A DNA stretch of 64,000 nt from Campylobacter sputorum (lineage in GTDB: Bacteria > Campylobacterota > Campylobacteria > Campylobacterales > Campylobacteraceae), in contig NZ_CP019685.1 in the NCBI RefSeq assembly GCF_002220775.1, positions 62,001-126,000 of the forward strand, in the 5' to 3' direction. The notes below the pieces were generated by a model that saw only the letters and a program-made list of their open reading frames with translations, did no database searches and was not told the origin of the DNA. Positions 1 to 8,795 of this stretch are shown here, one piece after another. Both the position numbers and the translations under genes were made by a program. Position 1 is the first letter of the stretch; each line of letters starts with the position of its first letter.

Positions 1-56
1 CAGAGCTCATCGAAGAGCTTAAAAGCTTCGCAAAAGCTCCTGTCAAAGCAAAATAA
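1..56 (+). CDS. C-terminal end of an unidentified protein (partial)
   Basis: The window opens inside a reading frame that ends with TAA at 54-56. The last residues read ELIEELKSFAKAPVKAK, a Lys/Ala-rich helical tail. The codons include CTC, ATC, GTC and TTC, which are rarer in the AT-rich genes downstream. That may mean a highly expressed or differently biased gene, but 17 codons are too few to judge. I do not recognise the family, and the rest of the gene lies outside the window. Confidence 0.5.
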   Translation, partial: ELIEELKSFAKAPVKAK

Positions 57-57
57 A

Positions 58-150
58 ATGAAGCTAAAACCATGTAATACGCACCAAGGTTTCGCATTAA
101 AAAACGGTGTAGCATATACTTCCTTTAATAAAGCTATTATTGTATTATAA
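58..150 (+). CDS. possible 30-residue small ORF
   Basis: An ATG two bases after the preceding stop opens 30 codons ending in TAA at 148-150. The product begins MKLKPCNTHQGF and ends with the hydrophobic stretch AIIVL. The position would suit translational coupling to the upstream gene, but no clear Shine-Dalgarno sequence of its own is visible and I know no homologue. It may be chance. Confidence 0.25.
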   Translation: MKLKPCNTHQGFALKNGVAYTSFNKAIIVL

Positions 151-186
151 TCTTACTTAAGATTTACAAATTTAGCTAAATTTATG

Positions 187-192
187 TATAAT
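187..192 (+). promoter_or_regulatory. sigma-70 -10 box of the der operon
   Basis: TATAAT preceded by TTATG, in the TnTGTATAAT style typical of Campylobacter vegetative promoters. It lies 25 bases before the der start codon. Confidence 0.6.
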
Positions 193-217
193 GTAGTTTT
201 AAATTTAAGGATATTTA

Positions 218-1606
218 GTGCAAAAAGTCATACTAATAGGCAGACCAAATGTCGGTAAAAGCTCACTTTTTAATCGTTTAGCTTCTAAAAGAATTGCTAT
301 AACTAGCGATATTAGCGGAACTACTAGGGATACAAATAAAACTAAAATTGAAATTTTTGATAAAAATTGCATTTTGATAGATTCTGGCGGATTAGACGAT
401 AGTAGCGAGCTTTTTAAAAATGTTGCAAAAAAAACATTAGATGAAGCAAAAAATGCAGATATTATCGTATTTATGGTTGATGGAAAGTTTATGCCACAAG
501 ATGAAGATAAAATGCTATTTTACTCACTTTGCAAGTTAAATAAACCTATAAGTTTAGTTGTTAATAAAGTTGATAGCAAAAAAGACGAAGAGCGTAGTTG
601 GGAGTTTGATTCATTTGGATGTGTAAATACATTTTGTATATCCGTTAGCCATAATGCTGGAGTTGATGAGTTAAAAGAGTGGCTTTACAAACTTTTAGAT
701 AAAGTTCAAAAGATTGACGATGAAGAGAGTTTTGATGACTTTTTGGAAAATTACTGCACAGATGAGGGCGAAATACTAAAAGAAAAAAATGAAGATTATA
801 ATCAAAAAAATATAAAAGTAGGCATTATAGGTCGTGTAAATGTCGGTAAAAGCAGCCTTTTAAATGCTCTTGTGAAAGATTCTCGCAGTGTAGTAAGCTC
901 AGTTGCTGGAACTACGATAGATCCTGTAAATGAAACTTATATTTATAATGATAGAGTTTTTGAATTTGTTGATACTGCAGGCATTAGAAAGCGTGGAAAG
1001 ATAGAAGGTATTGAGAAATTTGCGTTAAATAGAACTGAAAAAATACTAGAAAATACAGATATCGCACTTCTAGTTCTTGATAGTAGTGAGCCTTTAAGTG
1101 AGCTGGATGAACGCATAGCCGGCGTTACTTCTAAATTTGAGCTTGGTATAATCATAGTTTTAAATAAATGGGAAAATAAAAATGAGAAAGAATTTGATGA
1201 GATAAGCTCTGAGATAAGGAATAAATTTAAATTTTTAAGTTATGCCCCAATTATAAGCGTTTCAGCGCTTGGTGGAAAAAGAGTTCACAAGCTTTATGAT
1301 TTGATACTTGAAATTTATAAAAATTTTACACAAAAAATTCAAACATCCAAGTTAAACGAAGCTATAGCTAATGCCATAAAAGAGCACCCAATTCCGAGGG
1401 AAAAAGGCAAAGTAGTGAAAATTTACTACGCAGTTCAGTTTGATAGTGCTCCGCCAAAAATAGCTCTAGTGATGAATAGACCAAAGTCTTTGCATTTTAG
1501 CTACAAAAGATATCTTGCAAACAAACTACGCGAAAACTTTGATTTAGCTGGTGTTCCAGTAATTTTAATTCCAAAGAATAAAAATAAAGATGAAGAAGAA
1601 AAATAA
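218..1606 (+). CDS. der: GTPase Der (EngA), ribosome biogenesis
   Basis: Der is a double-GTPase needed for 50S ribosomal subunit maturation. Two complete G domains are visible. The first has GRPNVGKSS near residue 8, DSGG for G3 and NKVD for G4. The second has GRVNVGKSS near residue 204, DTAG and NKWE. A C-terminal KH-like domain follows from about residue 375. The 462-residue length is normal. It starts with GTG at 218, with AAGG a few bases upstream. It overlaps aroK by 17 bases, and der-aroK-trpS is the order I recall from C. jejuni. An extra acidic insert (about residues 165-195) separates the two G domains. Confidence 0.95.
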   Translation: MQKVILIGRPNVGKSSLFNRLASKRIAITSDISGTTRDTNKTKIEIFDKNCILIDSGGLDDSSELFKNVAKKTLDEAKNADIIVFMVDGKFMPQDEDKMLFYSLCKLNKPISLVVNKVDSKKDEERSWEFDSFGCVNTFCISVSHNAGVDELKEWLYKLLDKVQKIDDEESFDDFLENYCTDEGEILKEKNEDYNQKNIKVGIIGRVNVGKSSLLNALVKDSRSVVSSVAGTTIDPVNETYIYNDRVFEFVDTAGIRKRGKIEGIEKFALNRTEKILENTDIALLVLDSSEPLSELDERIAGVTSKFELGIIIVLNKWENKNEKEFDEISSEIRNKFKFLSYAPIISVSALGGKRVHKLYDLILEIYKNFTQKIQTSKLNEAIANAIKEHPIPREKGKVVKIYYAVQFDSAPPKIALVMNRPKSLHFSYKRYLANKLRENFDLAGVPVILIPKNKNKDEEEK

Positions 1607-2114
1607 TATAATTTTAATCGGATTTATGGGTGTTGGCAAAGGAAGTGTGGCTAGAGCTTTGTATGAAGAAACGGGACTTTTTGCATTAGATTGTGATGAT
1701 ATGATACAAAGCATTGCAAATATGAAAATAAGACAGATTTTTGAAAAATTTGGCGAAGAGTATTTTAGAAAACTTGAAAGTAATTTGGCAAATTTTTTAC
1801 TTAATAGTGTAGATAATGCTATAATCTCAACTGGCGGAGGATTTTATAAGGTTGAGAATTTAAATGAGCTTGGTATTGTTGTGTATTTAAAAGCGGAATT
1901 TGATTATATTATAAAGCGTCTTGAAAATAGCAAAAATGCGAGTGCTAAATTTAAAAAAAGACCGCTTTTACTAAATTTAAAAAATGCTAAAAAGATACAT
2001 CAAGAACGAGATCCGCTTTATGAAGCAAAAGCTGATTTTGTAGTTAATGTAGAAAATAAAACACCAAAAGAGATAGCAAAAGAGATAAAAACATTGATAA
2101 AGGATAAAATTTGA
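1590..2114 (+). CDS. aroK: shikimate kinase
   Basis: Phosphorylates shikimate with ATP in the chorismate pathway; cytosolic. The Walker A region reads GFMGVGKGS (residues 11-19), followed by the DCDD shikimate-binding element (about 34-37), the STGGGF loop (about 80) and KKRPLL in the lid. At 174 residues it is the usual single-domain size. The Walker A is slightly unusual, with GVGKGS instead of the common GSGKS/T. It starts inside the end of der and overlaps trpS by 4 bases, so the three genes are probably translated from one message. Confidence 0.9.
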   Translation: MKKKNNIILIGFMGVGKGSVARALYEETGLFALDCDDMIQSIANMKIRQIFEKFGEEYFRKLESNLANFLLNSVDNAIISTGGGFYKVENLNELGIVVYLKAEFDYIIKRLENSKNASAKFKKRPLLLNLKNAKKIHQERDPLYEAKADFVVNVENKTPKEIAKEIKTLIKDKI

Positions 2115-3082
2115 GAACATTTACAGGACTTCAACCATCTGGAAAACTTCATTTGGGGAATTATTTTGCATCTATAAAACCGATGATAGATAGGCAAAAC
2201 AACAGCGATGATGAGATGTTTATATTCATAGCAAATTATCATGCAATGACTAGCGTAAATGATGGATATAAGCTAAAAACTAGCACTTTTGAAGCTGCTT
2301 GCGCTTTTTTATCGCTTGGTATTGATCCGCAAAAATGCACATTTTGGCTTCAAAGTGATGTTAAAGATGTTTTAGAGCTTTATTGGATTATAAGCCAGTA
2401 TACACCGATGGGGCTTTTAGAAAGAGCCCATGCATACAAAGATAAAATTTCAAAAGGACTTGATTCTCATCATGGATTGTTTAGTTATCCAGTGCTAATG
2501 GCGGCTGATATTTTGCTTTATAGTGCGAATTTTGTTCCAGTTGGAAAAGATCAAATTCAGCATGTTGAAATAGCTCGCGATATAGCAATTAAATTTAATA
2601 ACGCTCATGGCGAAATTTTTGTCATTCCAGAAGCTAAGATTGATGAAAATGTAGCCACAGTTCCAGGTACTGATGGTGCAAAAATGAGTAAAAGTTATGG
2701 CAATACTATAGACATATTTGCAGATGACAAAACATTAAAAAAACAAATAAGCTCCATAGTCACAGATAGTACTTCGCTTGAAGAAGCAAAAGATTGGAAA
2801 AATTGCAATGTTTATAATATTGCCAAATTGTTTTTAGATGAAAATGCACAAAAAGATCTTCAATCAAGATATGAAAAAGGCGGAGAAGGATACGGACATT
2901 TTAAAATGTATTTAAATGATATGGTTCTTGAATATTTCAAAGAAGCGAGAGAAAAATACGAGCATTTTTTAACTCATCCAGATGAAGTTAATTATCATTT
3001 AAGTGTAGGAGCCGATAAAGCAAAAGAAGTAGCAATCGAAACGATGGAAAAAGTAAGAAAGTGTGTTGGTATACCGCACTGA
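2111..3082 (+). CDS. trpS: tryptophanyl-tRNA synthetase
   Basis: Class I aminoacyl-tRNA synthetase charging tRNA-Trp. The HIGH-like signature is PSGKLHLGNY (residues 9-18), and the KMSKS loop appears exactly as KMSKS in GAKMSKSYGN near residue 195. The 323-residue length is typical. Translation starts at TTG (2111), overlapping the aroK stop in a TTGA arrangement. In C. jejuni serS follows trpS as I recall, but here a tRNA gene and a degenerate region come next. Confidence 0.95.
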   Translation: MRTFTGLQPSGKLHLGNYFASIKPMIDRQNNSDDEMFIFIANYHAMTSVNDGYKLKTSTFEAACAFLSLGIDPQKCTFWLQSDVKDVLELYWIISQYTPMGLLERAHAYKDKISKGLDSHHGLFSYPVLMAADILLYSANFVPVGKDQIQHVEIARDIAIKFNNAHGEIFVIPEAKIDENVATVPGTDGAKMSKSYGNTIDIFADDKTLKKQISSIVTDSTSLEEAKDWKNCNVYNIAKLFLDENAQKDLQSRYEKGGEGYGHFKMYLNDMVLEYFKEAREKYEHFLTHPDEVNYHLSVGADKAKEVAIETMEKVRKCVGIPH

Positions 3083-3151
3083 TATTTGCATATTAAGTCT
3101 TGACTTTTGGGTTAAAATTTACTAAAATTTAGGACTTAATTACTTAACTTT

Positions 3152-3227
<76 letters not shown>

Positions 3228-3395
3228 TAAGCCTATTTTATAGGTTTTCTTAAACTTTCAAAAATCTCAAAAATACAATCTTTTAAGATAATTAAGTTTT
3301 ATTAGCAATTTTATGTCTAACAGACGCAAATTTTAAGCAAAAGACTAAATTTAATTTATTTTACTAAAACCAATCAAAATTATTAATGTGGTAAA

Positions 3396-3794
3396 ATGAA
3401 TACAATTACACTTAAAGAAAGCCAATCTCTATTATTTGACATTGTACAATAGCTCAAGTCTTAGCAGATATAAAGGGCGAAGTGTTAGAAATAGACATTG
3501 AGGATAGTAAATTTCAAGCCATAAAAAATAGATGACCACAAGGACTGAAGCTTATACAACAAAACTCTAGAAACCATACACTTGATGAGTTAAAAAGAGA
3601 TGGTATAATGGCACTGATACTCTCTAATAGATTAAAATAGTGTTAAAAGGCATTTTTGATTTTATTGCAAAGATATTATTAATAGAGCCTTTGATTTTGA
3701 AAATGAGTTTATATTAAAAGTAGAAAGCTTAACATACAATTCAAAACAACATCTAGTTAGTTATTGCATTGATAATCCAAACCTTAAAGTATAA
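3396..3794 (+). pseudogene. decayed coding fragments, family unknown
   Basis: An ATG at 3396 opens 18 codons ending in TAG. Another frame then carries protein-like sequence from about 3452 (AQVLADIKGEVLEIDIED) to a stop at 3638-3640, broken by a single in-frame TGA at 3533. A third piece (DIINRAFDFENEF onward) runs from about 3672 to TAA at 3792-3794. Frame shifts and stops alternate with good codon choice, as expected for old pseudogenes. The segment ending near 3640 (LDELKRDGIMALILSN) loosely recalls the C-terminus of SapC-family proteins, but this is only a weak impression. Confidence 0.4.
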
Positions 3795-4369
3795 TTTTGT
3801 GTATATTTAAGTTTATATACTTTGGTAGTGCTTAATTTTTATTTTTTCATACAAATTTGCAAATAAAATTAACTTTATTTATAAAATATAGAAATTAAAT
3901 TAACAAAACTTATTATGATAGCTGGAATTTACATAGATAAAATGGAAATAAGGAAAGTTTGATTTATTTATCATACTGAAAAAATTTTGTAGATTATACA
4001 AATCTTGCTTTTCTTGATTTGGTAAATAAAAGTCGTTTTGCTCCTAAATATCGTTTTAAAACTACGAATAAGCAAAAATTATGGCGAGTTTTATGATGTA
4101 TTCATCGCAAAATAGGATTTCTATTTTTGTAAAATAAGCTTAATATATTATATATTTTTTATTTTATTTAAAAATTTTTATAATTAATTTATAATTTATT
4201 GAATTAATGCTAAAATAAATTAAATTTAGTTGTATTTGTTGTGTTGGTTTCATAAGTAATTAGACTATGAAATAAATTTATAAATGCAATTAAATTAGCA
4301 AAAATGTTATTGTTGCTTAGTATTTGGTATTGTTGGCAGATATGTCTAATTTATTTCAAAGGAGCAAAA
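3795..4369. other. gene-poor AT-rich stretch with possible remnants
   Basis: No intact gene is visible. A plus-frame run at about 3987-4085 reads DYTNLAFLDLVNKSRFAPKY and then breaks, so it may be another decayed gene. From about 4140 to 4300 the sequence is extremely AT-rich and presumably holds the promoter of the flavocytochrome operon. I could not choose a convincing -10 box. A Shine-Dalgarno sequence (AAAGGAG) precedes the start at 4370. Confidence 0.4.
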
Positions 4370-5911
4370 ATGAAAAAAGAAATTTCAAGACGCGAAGCAC
4401 TAAAACTTGGTGCTTTAGGAGTGGGTGCAGGTATGCTTAGTGCATCAAATTTAATGGCAGCGCCAGTTGATGCAAAGAGTGTTAAATTTGATGAAGAATA
4501 TGATGTTGTTATCATTGGATCAGGTTTTGGAGCACTTGCGGCTGGAATTACTTCAGCTGAAAGAGGATTAAAGGTTTTGCTTGTAGAAAAAATGGGGCGA
4601 CTCGGCGGAAATTCGGTTATAAATGGTGGAATTTTTGCAGTTCCAAATAGCGAAGCTCAAAAGAAAGAGGGCATTAAAGACTCAAATGAGTTATTTTTAA
4701 AAGATTGCTTAAAAGCTGGACTTCAAATCAACCACGCAGAGTTGCTTGAAGTAATCGCAAATAGAGCAAAAGATGTGTTTGCACTAACTGTAAAATGCGG
4801 TGCAAAATATGTTGAAAAACTATCTCATGCTGGTGGGCACTCTGTGCCTAGAACATATCAAACAGAAAATGGAAGTGGCTCTGGTATAGTTTTGCCGATG
4901 ATTGAATACATTGAAAAAAATCCAAATGTTTTAATCAAAAAAAGAACAAAATTTGATGATTTTGTGCTAGATGATGATGGCAAAGTTGTAGGAATTTCGG
5001 TAAGAGAAGGATATAAATTTGACTCAAAACTTGAAGATGATGATAGAGAAAACAAAAGCGGAGAGAGAAAATTCTTTAAAGCAAAAAGAGGCGTTGTTCT
5101 TGCAAGCGGTGGATTTTGCCGCGATATATTTTTTAGACAGCTTCAAGATCCTAGACTTGGCAAAGATGTTGATTCCACAAATCATCCTGGTGCAACAGCA
5201 GGCGGCTTGATAGCAGCGCTTAATATCGGTGCTTGCCCGGTTCAAGTTTCATGGCTACAATATGGTCCTTGGGCTTGCCCGGATGAGACTGGATTTGGCG
5301 TTGGATCAATGTTTAACGTAAATGGTTCATTTAGATATGGAATTTCTGTTGATCCAAGAACTGGAAAACGCTATATGAACGAACTTGCTGATAGAAAAAT
5401 AAGAACCGATGCAATGTTTAAGGTGATTGACGCTAAAAAAGATATTTATCCTATAAATTTCTGCGATTCGCAATGCATTCCTAGTTTGTTGCCATCGCAT
5501 TTTGAAAAGCCTTTAAAAGCTGGAATTTTAAAGGAATTTAAAACTCTTGATGAGTTGGCGGCACATTATAAAATTCCAGCAGATGAGCTTAAAAAAACGG
5601 TTAAAAAATACAACGACGGAGTTAAATCTGGAAAAGATGAATTTGGCAAACCAGTTGAAACAACAGGCGGAATTGATATTTCAAAACCACCATTTTATGC
5701 TGAGCGCGGCGTTCCAAAACTTCATCATACAACAGGCGGAATTAAGATAAACACAAAAGCACAAGTTATTTCTATTAATACAAAAAAACCAATACCTGGG
5801 CTTTATGCAGCAGGTGAGGTTACAGGTGGAACACACGGAGCTAGCAGACTTGGAAGCGTGGCAATCACTGATTGTTTAACTTTTGGAATGATAGCTGGAG
5901 AAAATATCTAA
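4370..5911 (+). CDS. fccA: periplasmic flavocytochrome c flavoprotein subunit (fumarate reductase superfamily)
   Basis: FAD-dependent reductase of the soluble periplasmic fumarate reductase family. The ATG at 4370 is preferred because AAAGGAG precedes it and the Tat signal SRREALKLGALGVGAG follows at once; longer reading from 4304 is unlikely. The mature part has the FAD motif VIIGSGFGALAAGI near residue 46 and conserved blocks RYMNELADR, HHTTGGIKI and GGTHGASRLG, corresponding to catalytic Arg, His and Arg regions of Shewanella Fcc3. The region that in Fcc3 supplies further fumarate-binding residues is different here, so fumarate may not be the substrate. Tetraheme and NapC-type cytochromes follow, matching the Wolinella fccABC arrangement. 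Confidence 0.8.
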   Translation: MKKEISRREALKLGALGVGAGMLSASNLMAAPVDAKSVKFDEEYDVVIIGSGFGALAAGITSAERGLKVLLVEKMGRLGGNSVINGGIFAVPNSEAQKKEGIKDSNELFLKDCLKAGLQINHAELLEVIANRAKDVFALTVKCGAKYVEKLSHAGGHSVPRTYQTENGSGSGIVLPMIEYIEKNPNVLIKKRTKFDDFVLDDDGKVVGISVREGYKFDSKLEDDDRENKSGERKFFKAKRGVVLASGGFCRDIFFRQLQDPRLGKDVDSTNHPGATAGGLIAALNIGACPVQVSWLQYGPWACPDETGFGVGSMFNVNGSFRYGISVDPRTGKRYMNELADRKIRTDAMFKVIDAKKDIYPINFCDSQCIPSLLPSHFEKPLKAGILKEFKTLDELAAHYKIPADELKKTVKKYNDGVKSGKDEFGKPVETTGGIDISKPPFYAERGVPKLHHTTGGIKINTKAQVISINTKKPIPGLYAAGEVTGGTHGASRLGSVAITDCLTFGMIAGENI

Positions 5912-5918
5912 CTTTTAA

Positions 5919-5944
5919 GTTGCCCAAATTTTTGGGCAACTTTT
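5919..5944 (+). terminator. hairpin with T-run between fccA and fccB
   Basis: Stem GTTGCCCAA/TTGGGCAAC (9 bp, 4-base loop), followed by TTTT. It looks like an intrinsic terminator but lies inside the operon, 7 bases after the fccA stop. It may attenuate expression of the cytochromes or stabilise the fccA message. Confidence 0.7.
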
Positions 5945-5957
5945 CTAAGGAAAAACA

Positions 5958-6398
5958 ATGAAATATATGCGACTTTTGTTTAGTTTTTTATTTTTTGCCT
6001 GTATTTCAAATACACTACTTGGCGAAGAAAATTCATCTAAAAGTGCGATTGTTTCTATTTTAGAAATTAGTGATGAGCTTAGAGCAAAACACAAAATCAA
6101 ACCACATCACGCAAAGCTTTATTTTGATTGTATCCACTGCCATACAAATCAAGGAGATAATCCTGCTAAATTTAAAAACCCAGGAGATGAGGACTGTTTA
6201 TCGTGTCATAAAAGCAAAGAGCATATGGCTAAAAGAACAGGATTTATGGATACTTTGAAAGCAAATCCGCATAATTCGGTTCATGATGGACCAAATTTGT
6301 ATTGTGATGAATGTCATATGGAGCATTCAAAATCTATAAATATGTGTGATGAGTGTCACGAGGCTGAAGTTAAACAATGGATGAGGCCTACACCATGA
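5958..6398 (+). CDS. fccB: periplasmic tetraheme cytochrome c (FccB-like)
   Basis: Electron-transfer partner of the preceding flavoprotein. An N-terminal signal peptide (about residues 1-22) is followed by four CxxCH motifs: CIHCH, CLSCH, CDECH and CDECH. The size and spacing resemble the cytochrome domain fused to Shewanella flavocytochrome c, here a separate 146-residue subunit as in Wolinella FccB. ATG at 5958 follows TAAGGAAAAA. The stop overlaps the next gene in ATGA. Confidence 0.8.
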   Translation: MKYMRLLFSFLFFACISNTLLGEENSSKSAIVSILEISDELRAKHKIKPHHAKLYFDCIHCHTNQGDNPAKFKNPGDEDCLSCHKSKEHMAKRTGFMDTLKANPHNSVHDGPNLYCDECHMEHSKSINMCDECHEAEVKQWMRPTP

Positions 6399-7006
6399 AA
6401 AAGAAAATTTTATCATTTATTTGCATTGGTTTTTTAATCGGAGTTGTTGTTTGTTACGCTATGTATGAGGGCGTTACAAGAACTAGTGGGGAGAAATTTT
6501 GCATAGTTTGCCATGAAATGGCACCAATGCTTGCTTCTTATCATAACGATGTTCATGGTGGTGCTGGAAAAATGGGCATAAAAGCTCAGTGTGTAGACTG
6601 TCATATGCCACATAATAATATTTTTAACTACATTTTTACAAAGGCTAAAAATGGAGTAGTTGAAGGATACATACATTTCTTTAAAGATGTTGATCAAATA
6701 AATTGGTTAGAAAATAGAAAAAATAGATTAAGGTTTGTGTTTGATGATGGATGTTTGAAGTGCCACGCAAATTTTCAAAACTTGCCTGAAATTAGCCCAA
6801 AAGGTAAGCAAATGCACGAGCATTATACGAGTTTGTTAAATACAGACAAAAAAATTGGTTGTGCTAGTTGTCATGTGGAAACTGGACACAACGGGCTTAA
6901 AAATATGCTAAACTACTTTAATCCAGAGTATAAAATCTACGAAAGAGAAATGAATGCGACAAGAGACATTGTTTTAGAAAAACTCAAAAAAGATGGGTTT
7001 TTGTAG
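6395..7006 (+). CDS. fccC: NapC/NrfH-family tetraheme quinol dehydrogenase (FccC-like)
   Basis: Membrane-anchored cytochrome c expected to oxidise menaquinol and pass electrons to the tetraheme subunit. One N-terminal transmembrane helix (about residues 6-25 from ATG 6395) is followed by CIVCHEM, CVDCHMP, CLKCH and CASCH. The CxxCHxM form of the first site is typical of the NrfH group. I place the start at 6395, in ATGA overlap with the stop of the previous gene, rather than at the upstream ATG 6377. It completes a flavoprotein, tetraheme, quinol dehydrogenase chain. Confidence 0.8.
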   Translation: MKKKILSFICIGFLIGVVVCYAMYEGVTRTSGEKFCIVCHEMAPMLASYHNDVHGGAGKMGIKAQCVDCHMPHNNIFNYIFTKAKNGVVEGYIHFFKDVDQINWLENRKNRLRFVFDDGCLKCHANFQNLPEISPKGKQMHEHYTSLLNTDKKIGCASCHVETGHNGLKNMLNYFNPEYKIYEREMNATRDIVLEKLKKDGFL

Positions 7007-7021
7007 ATTTTAGAGTTTTCA

Positions 7022-7050
7022 TAGAGCCACTATGCCCTGCAGTGGCTCTA
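7022..7050 (+). terminator. hairpin after the flavocytochrome operon
   Basis: Perfect 10-bp stem TAGAGCCACT/AGTGGCTCTA with a 9-base loop, 15 bases after the fccC stop. The downstream T-run is poor (AAAATTT), so it may be a weak terminator or a 3'-end stabiliser. Confidence 0.5.
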
Positions 7051-7210
7051 AAATTTAAAAACAGATATTTAAATTTGACTTTCAAAAAATTATTTTAATA
7101 TTTTAATTAGTTACATTACGCTATAAAAATCATAGTTTTGCATTTTATAATTTTAATAATAAATTTATATAAAATATATTATTTAAAGTATTATTTTTAT
7201 AAAATTTATG

Positions 7211-7225
7211 TTACAATAATTGTAA
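7211..7225. promoter_or_regulatory. 7-1-7 palindrome over the promoter of the ABC transporter operon
   Basis: TTACAATAATTGTAA is a perfect 7-1-7 inverted repeat, the layout of Fur/PerR/Zur-family boxes. It contains TACAAT, a plausible -10 box, and lies 20 bases before the GTG start at 7246. The regulator is unknown. It does not fit the NikR spacing I remember (two half-sites about 11 bases apart). Confidence 0.45.
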
Positions 7226-7245
7226 TTTTTTAACAAGGAGCAGAT

Positions 7246-8787
7246 GTGAAAAAAATATTGTTTTTTTTGATATCAGTATTTATGATAAATACTTTAGTTT
7301 TTGCCAAAAGTGATACTATTGTCATTGGTGTAGAAAACGAAACGCCTAAGATAAATCCACTTTTTGATGAAGATCATGATAGTGCTTTAGATCTTATATT
7401 TTCAGGACTTACAACACATGATGAAAATATGCAAGTAATTCCAGATCTTGCAAAAAGCTGGGAGATAAGTAAAGATAGAAAAGTTTATACATTTGAACTA
7501 AGAGATGATGTATATTGGCACGATGGAGAGAAATTTAGTGCAGATGATGTTAAATTTACTATACAAACAGCACTTGATGAGAAATTAAGTTCTCCTGCAA
7601 AAGCAAATTACGAACCTATAGACAAAGTCGAGGTTTTAAGTCCGTATAAGATAAAAATTACACTAAAAACACCTTTTGAACCGCTTTTATCAACTCTTAG
7701 TATAGGTATGCTTCCAAAGCATATTTTAGATGGAAAAGATTTAAGCGTAGATAACTACAATAATACACCTATTGGTACAGGACCTTATAAATTGGTAGAA
7801 TGGAATAAAGGAAAATATCTTAAATTTGAAGCTTTTGATAAATATTATGGCGGCGTTGCAAAAACAAAAAATATTTATATGAAATTTGTACCTGATTTTA
7901 ATGTTGCGGCTATGCAACTTCAAAAAGGCGAGTTAGACGCGGCATTAAGTGAGCCAAATATGGCCATAAAGCTTTCAAAAAATCCAAATTTGAAAATCTT
8001 AAAAGAAGATAGTGCGGATTATAGAGCTTTGATGTTTAATATGCAAAATGAACTTTTTAAAGATAAAAATGTTCGCAAGGCTCTAAATTATGCAGTAAAT
8101 AAAGAAGCTATAGTAAAAAATATTTTACATGGTTATGGAAGCGTTGCAAATAATCCTATAGAAAAAAGCTGGGCAAATGATGAAAATGTTGCTAAATTTG
8201 AATACAATCCCAAAAAAGCTATAAAAATTTTGCAAGATAATGGATGGAGCAAAAATAAAAATGGATATTTTGAAAAAGATGGCAAAGAGCTTAAATTTGG
8301 CATATATGCTTACAATACAGATCCTTTGCGTGTAAGTCTTGCAAATATTTTATCAAGTGATTTTCAAAAAATTGGTATAAATGCGACAGCTCATGCAAAA
8401 CCACAAGGCTCATTTAAAATTTCAGATGTTGATACATTTCTTATAGGTTGGGGTTCTCCATTTGATCCGGATTTTCATACATATAGAATTTTTGGCAGTT
8501 TTGCTGATAGTAGTGTAGATCCAAATGGTTGGAACTATAGTCATTATAATGATAAAAATGTAGATGGAGCTCTTTTAAAAGCCAGAAGTTTGGCTAATAT
8601 AGAAGATAGAAAGGTTTATTATAGTAAATTTTTAGAAGCTATTTATGAAAATCCACCATTTATATTTATAACCTATCTTGAGTTTCCGCTTGTTTATAAT
8701 GCTAAAATTTCAGGTATAAAGCCTCATGTATTGGGTCATCATGGTGGTGGTTTTGCTTGGAATGTAAAAGATTGGATAAAAGAGTAG
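7246..8787 (+). CDS. nikZ: periplasmic solute-binding protein of a nickel/peptide ABC importer (NikZ-like)
   Basis: Family 5 extracytoplasmic binding protein: a Sec signal peptide (residues 1-20), then the conserved VIGVENETPKINPLFDED start and the YTFELRDDVYWHDG block. It begins with GTG after AAGGAGCAG. The C-terminal HVLGHHGGGFAWN brings three histidines together and resembles what I remember of epsilonproteobacterial NikZ, which binds nickel-histidine complexes. Five genes in the order binding protein, two permeases, two ATPases match nikZYXWV. Di- or oligopeptide import is the main alternative, since the family is promiscuous. Confidence 0.7.
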   Translation: MKKILFFLISVFMINTLVFAKSDTIVIGVENETPKINPLFDEDHDSALDLIFSGLTTHDENMQVIPDLAKSWEISKDRKVYTFELRDDVYWHDGEKFSADDVKFTIQTALDEKLSSPAKANYEPIDKVEVLSPYKIKITLKTPFEPLLSTLSIGMLPKHILDGKDLSVDNYNNTPIGTGPYKLVEWNKGKYLKFEAFDKYYGGVAKTKNIYMKFVPDFNVAAMQLQKGELDAALSEPNMAIKLSKNPNLKILKEDSADYRALMFNMQNELFKDKNVRKALNYAVNKEAIVKNILHGYGSVANNPIEKSWANDENVAKFEYNPKKAIKILQDNGWSKNKNGYFEKDGKELKFGIYAYNTDPLRVSLANILSSDFQKIGINATAHAKPQGSFKISDVDTFLIGWGSPFDPDFHTYRIFGSFADSSVDPNGWNYSHYNDKNVDGALLKARSLANIEDRKVYYSKFLEAIYENPPFIFITYLEFPLVYNAKISGIKPHVLGHHGGGFAWNVKDWIKE

Positions 8788-8795
8788 TTAAATAG

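Noticed and set aside
3396-3640. Second selenoprotein candidate because of the in-frame TGA at 3533
   Set aside because: The same piece also needs a frame shift and has no recognisable Sec-type motif; decay is simpler.
4304-4369. Longer N-terminus for the flavoprotein
   Set aside because: The ribosome site and Tat motif fit ATG 4370; the extra 22 residues lack sense before a Tat signal.
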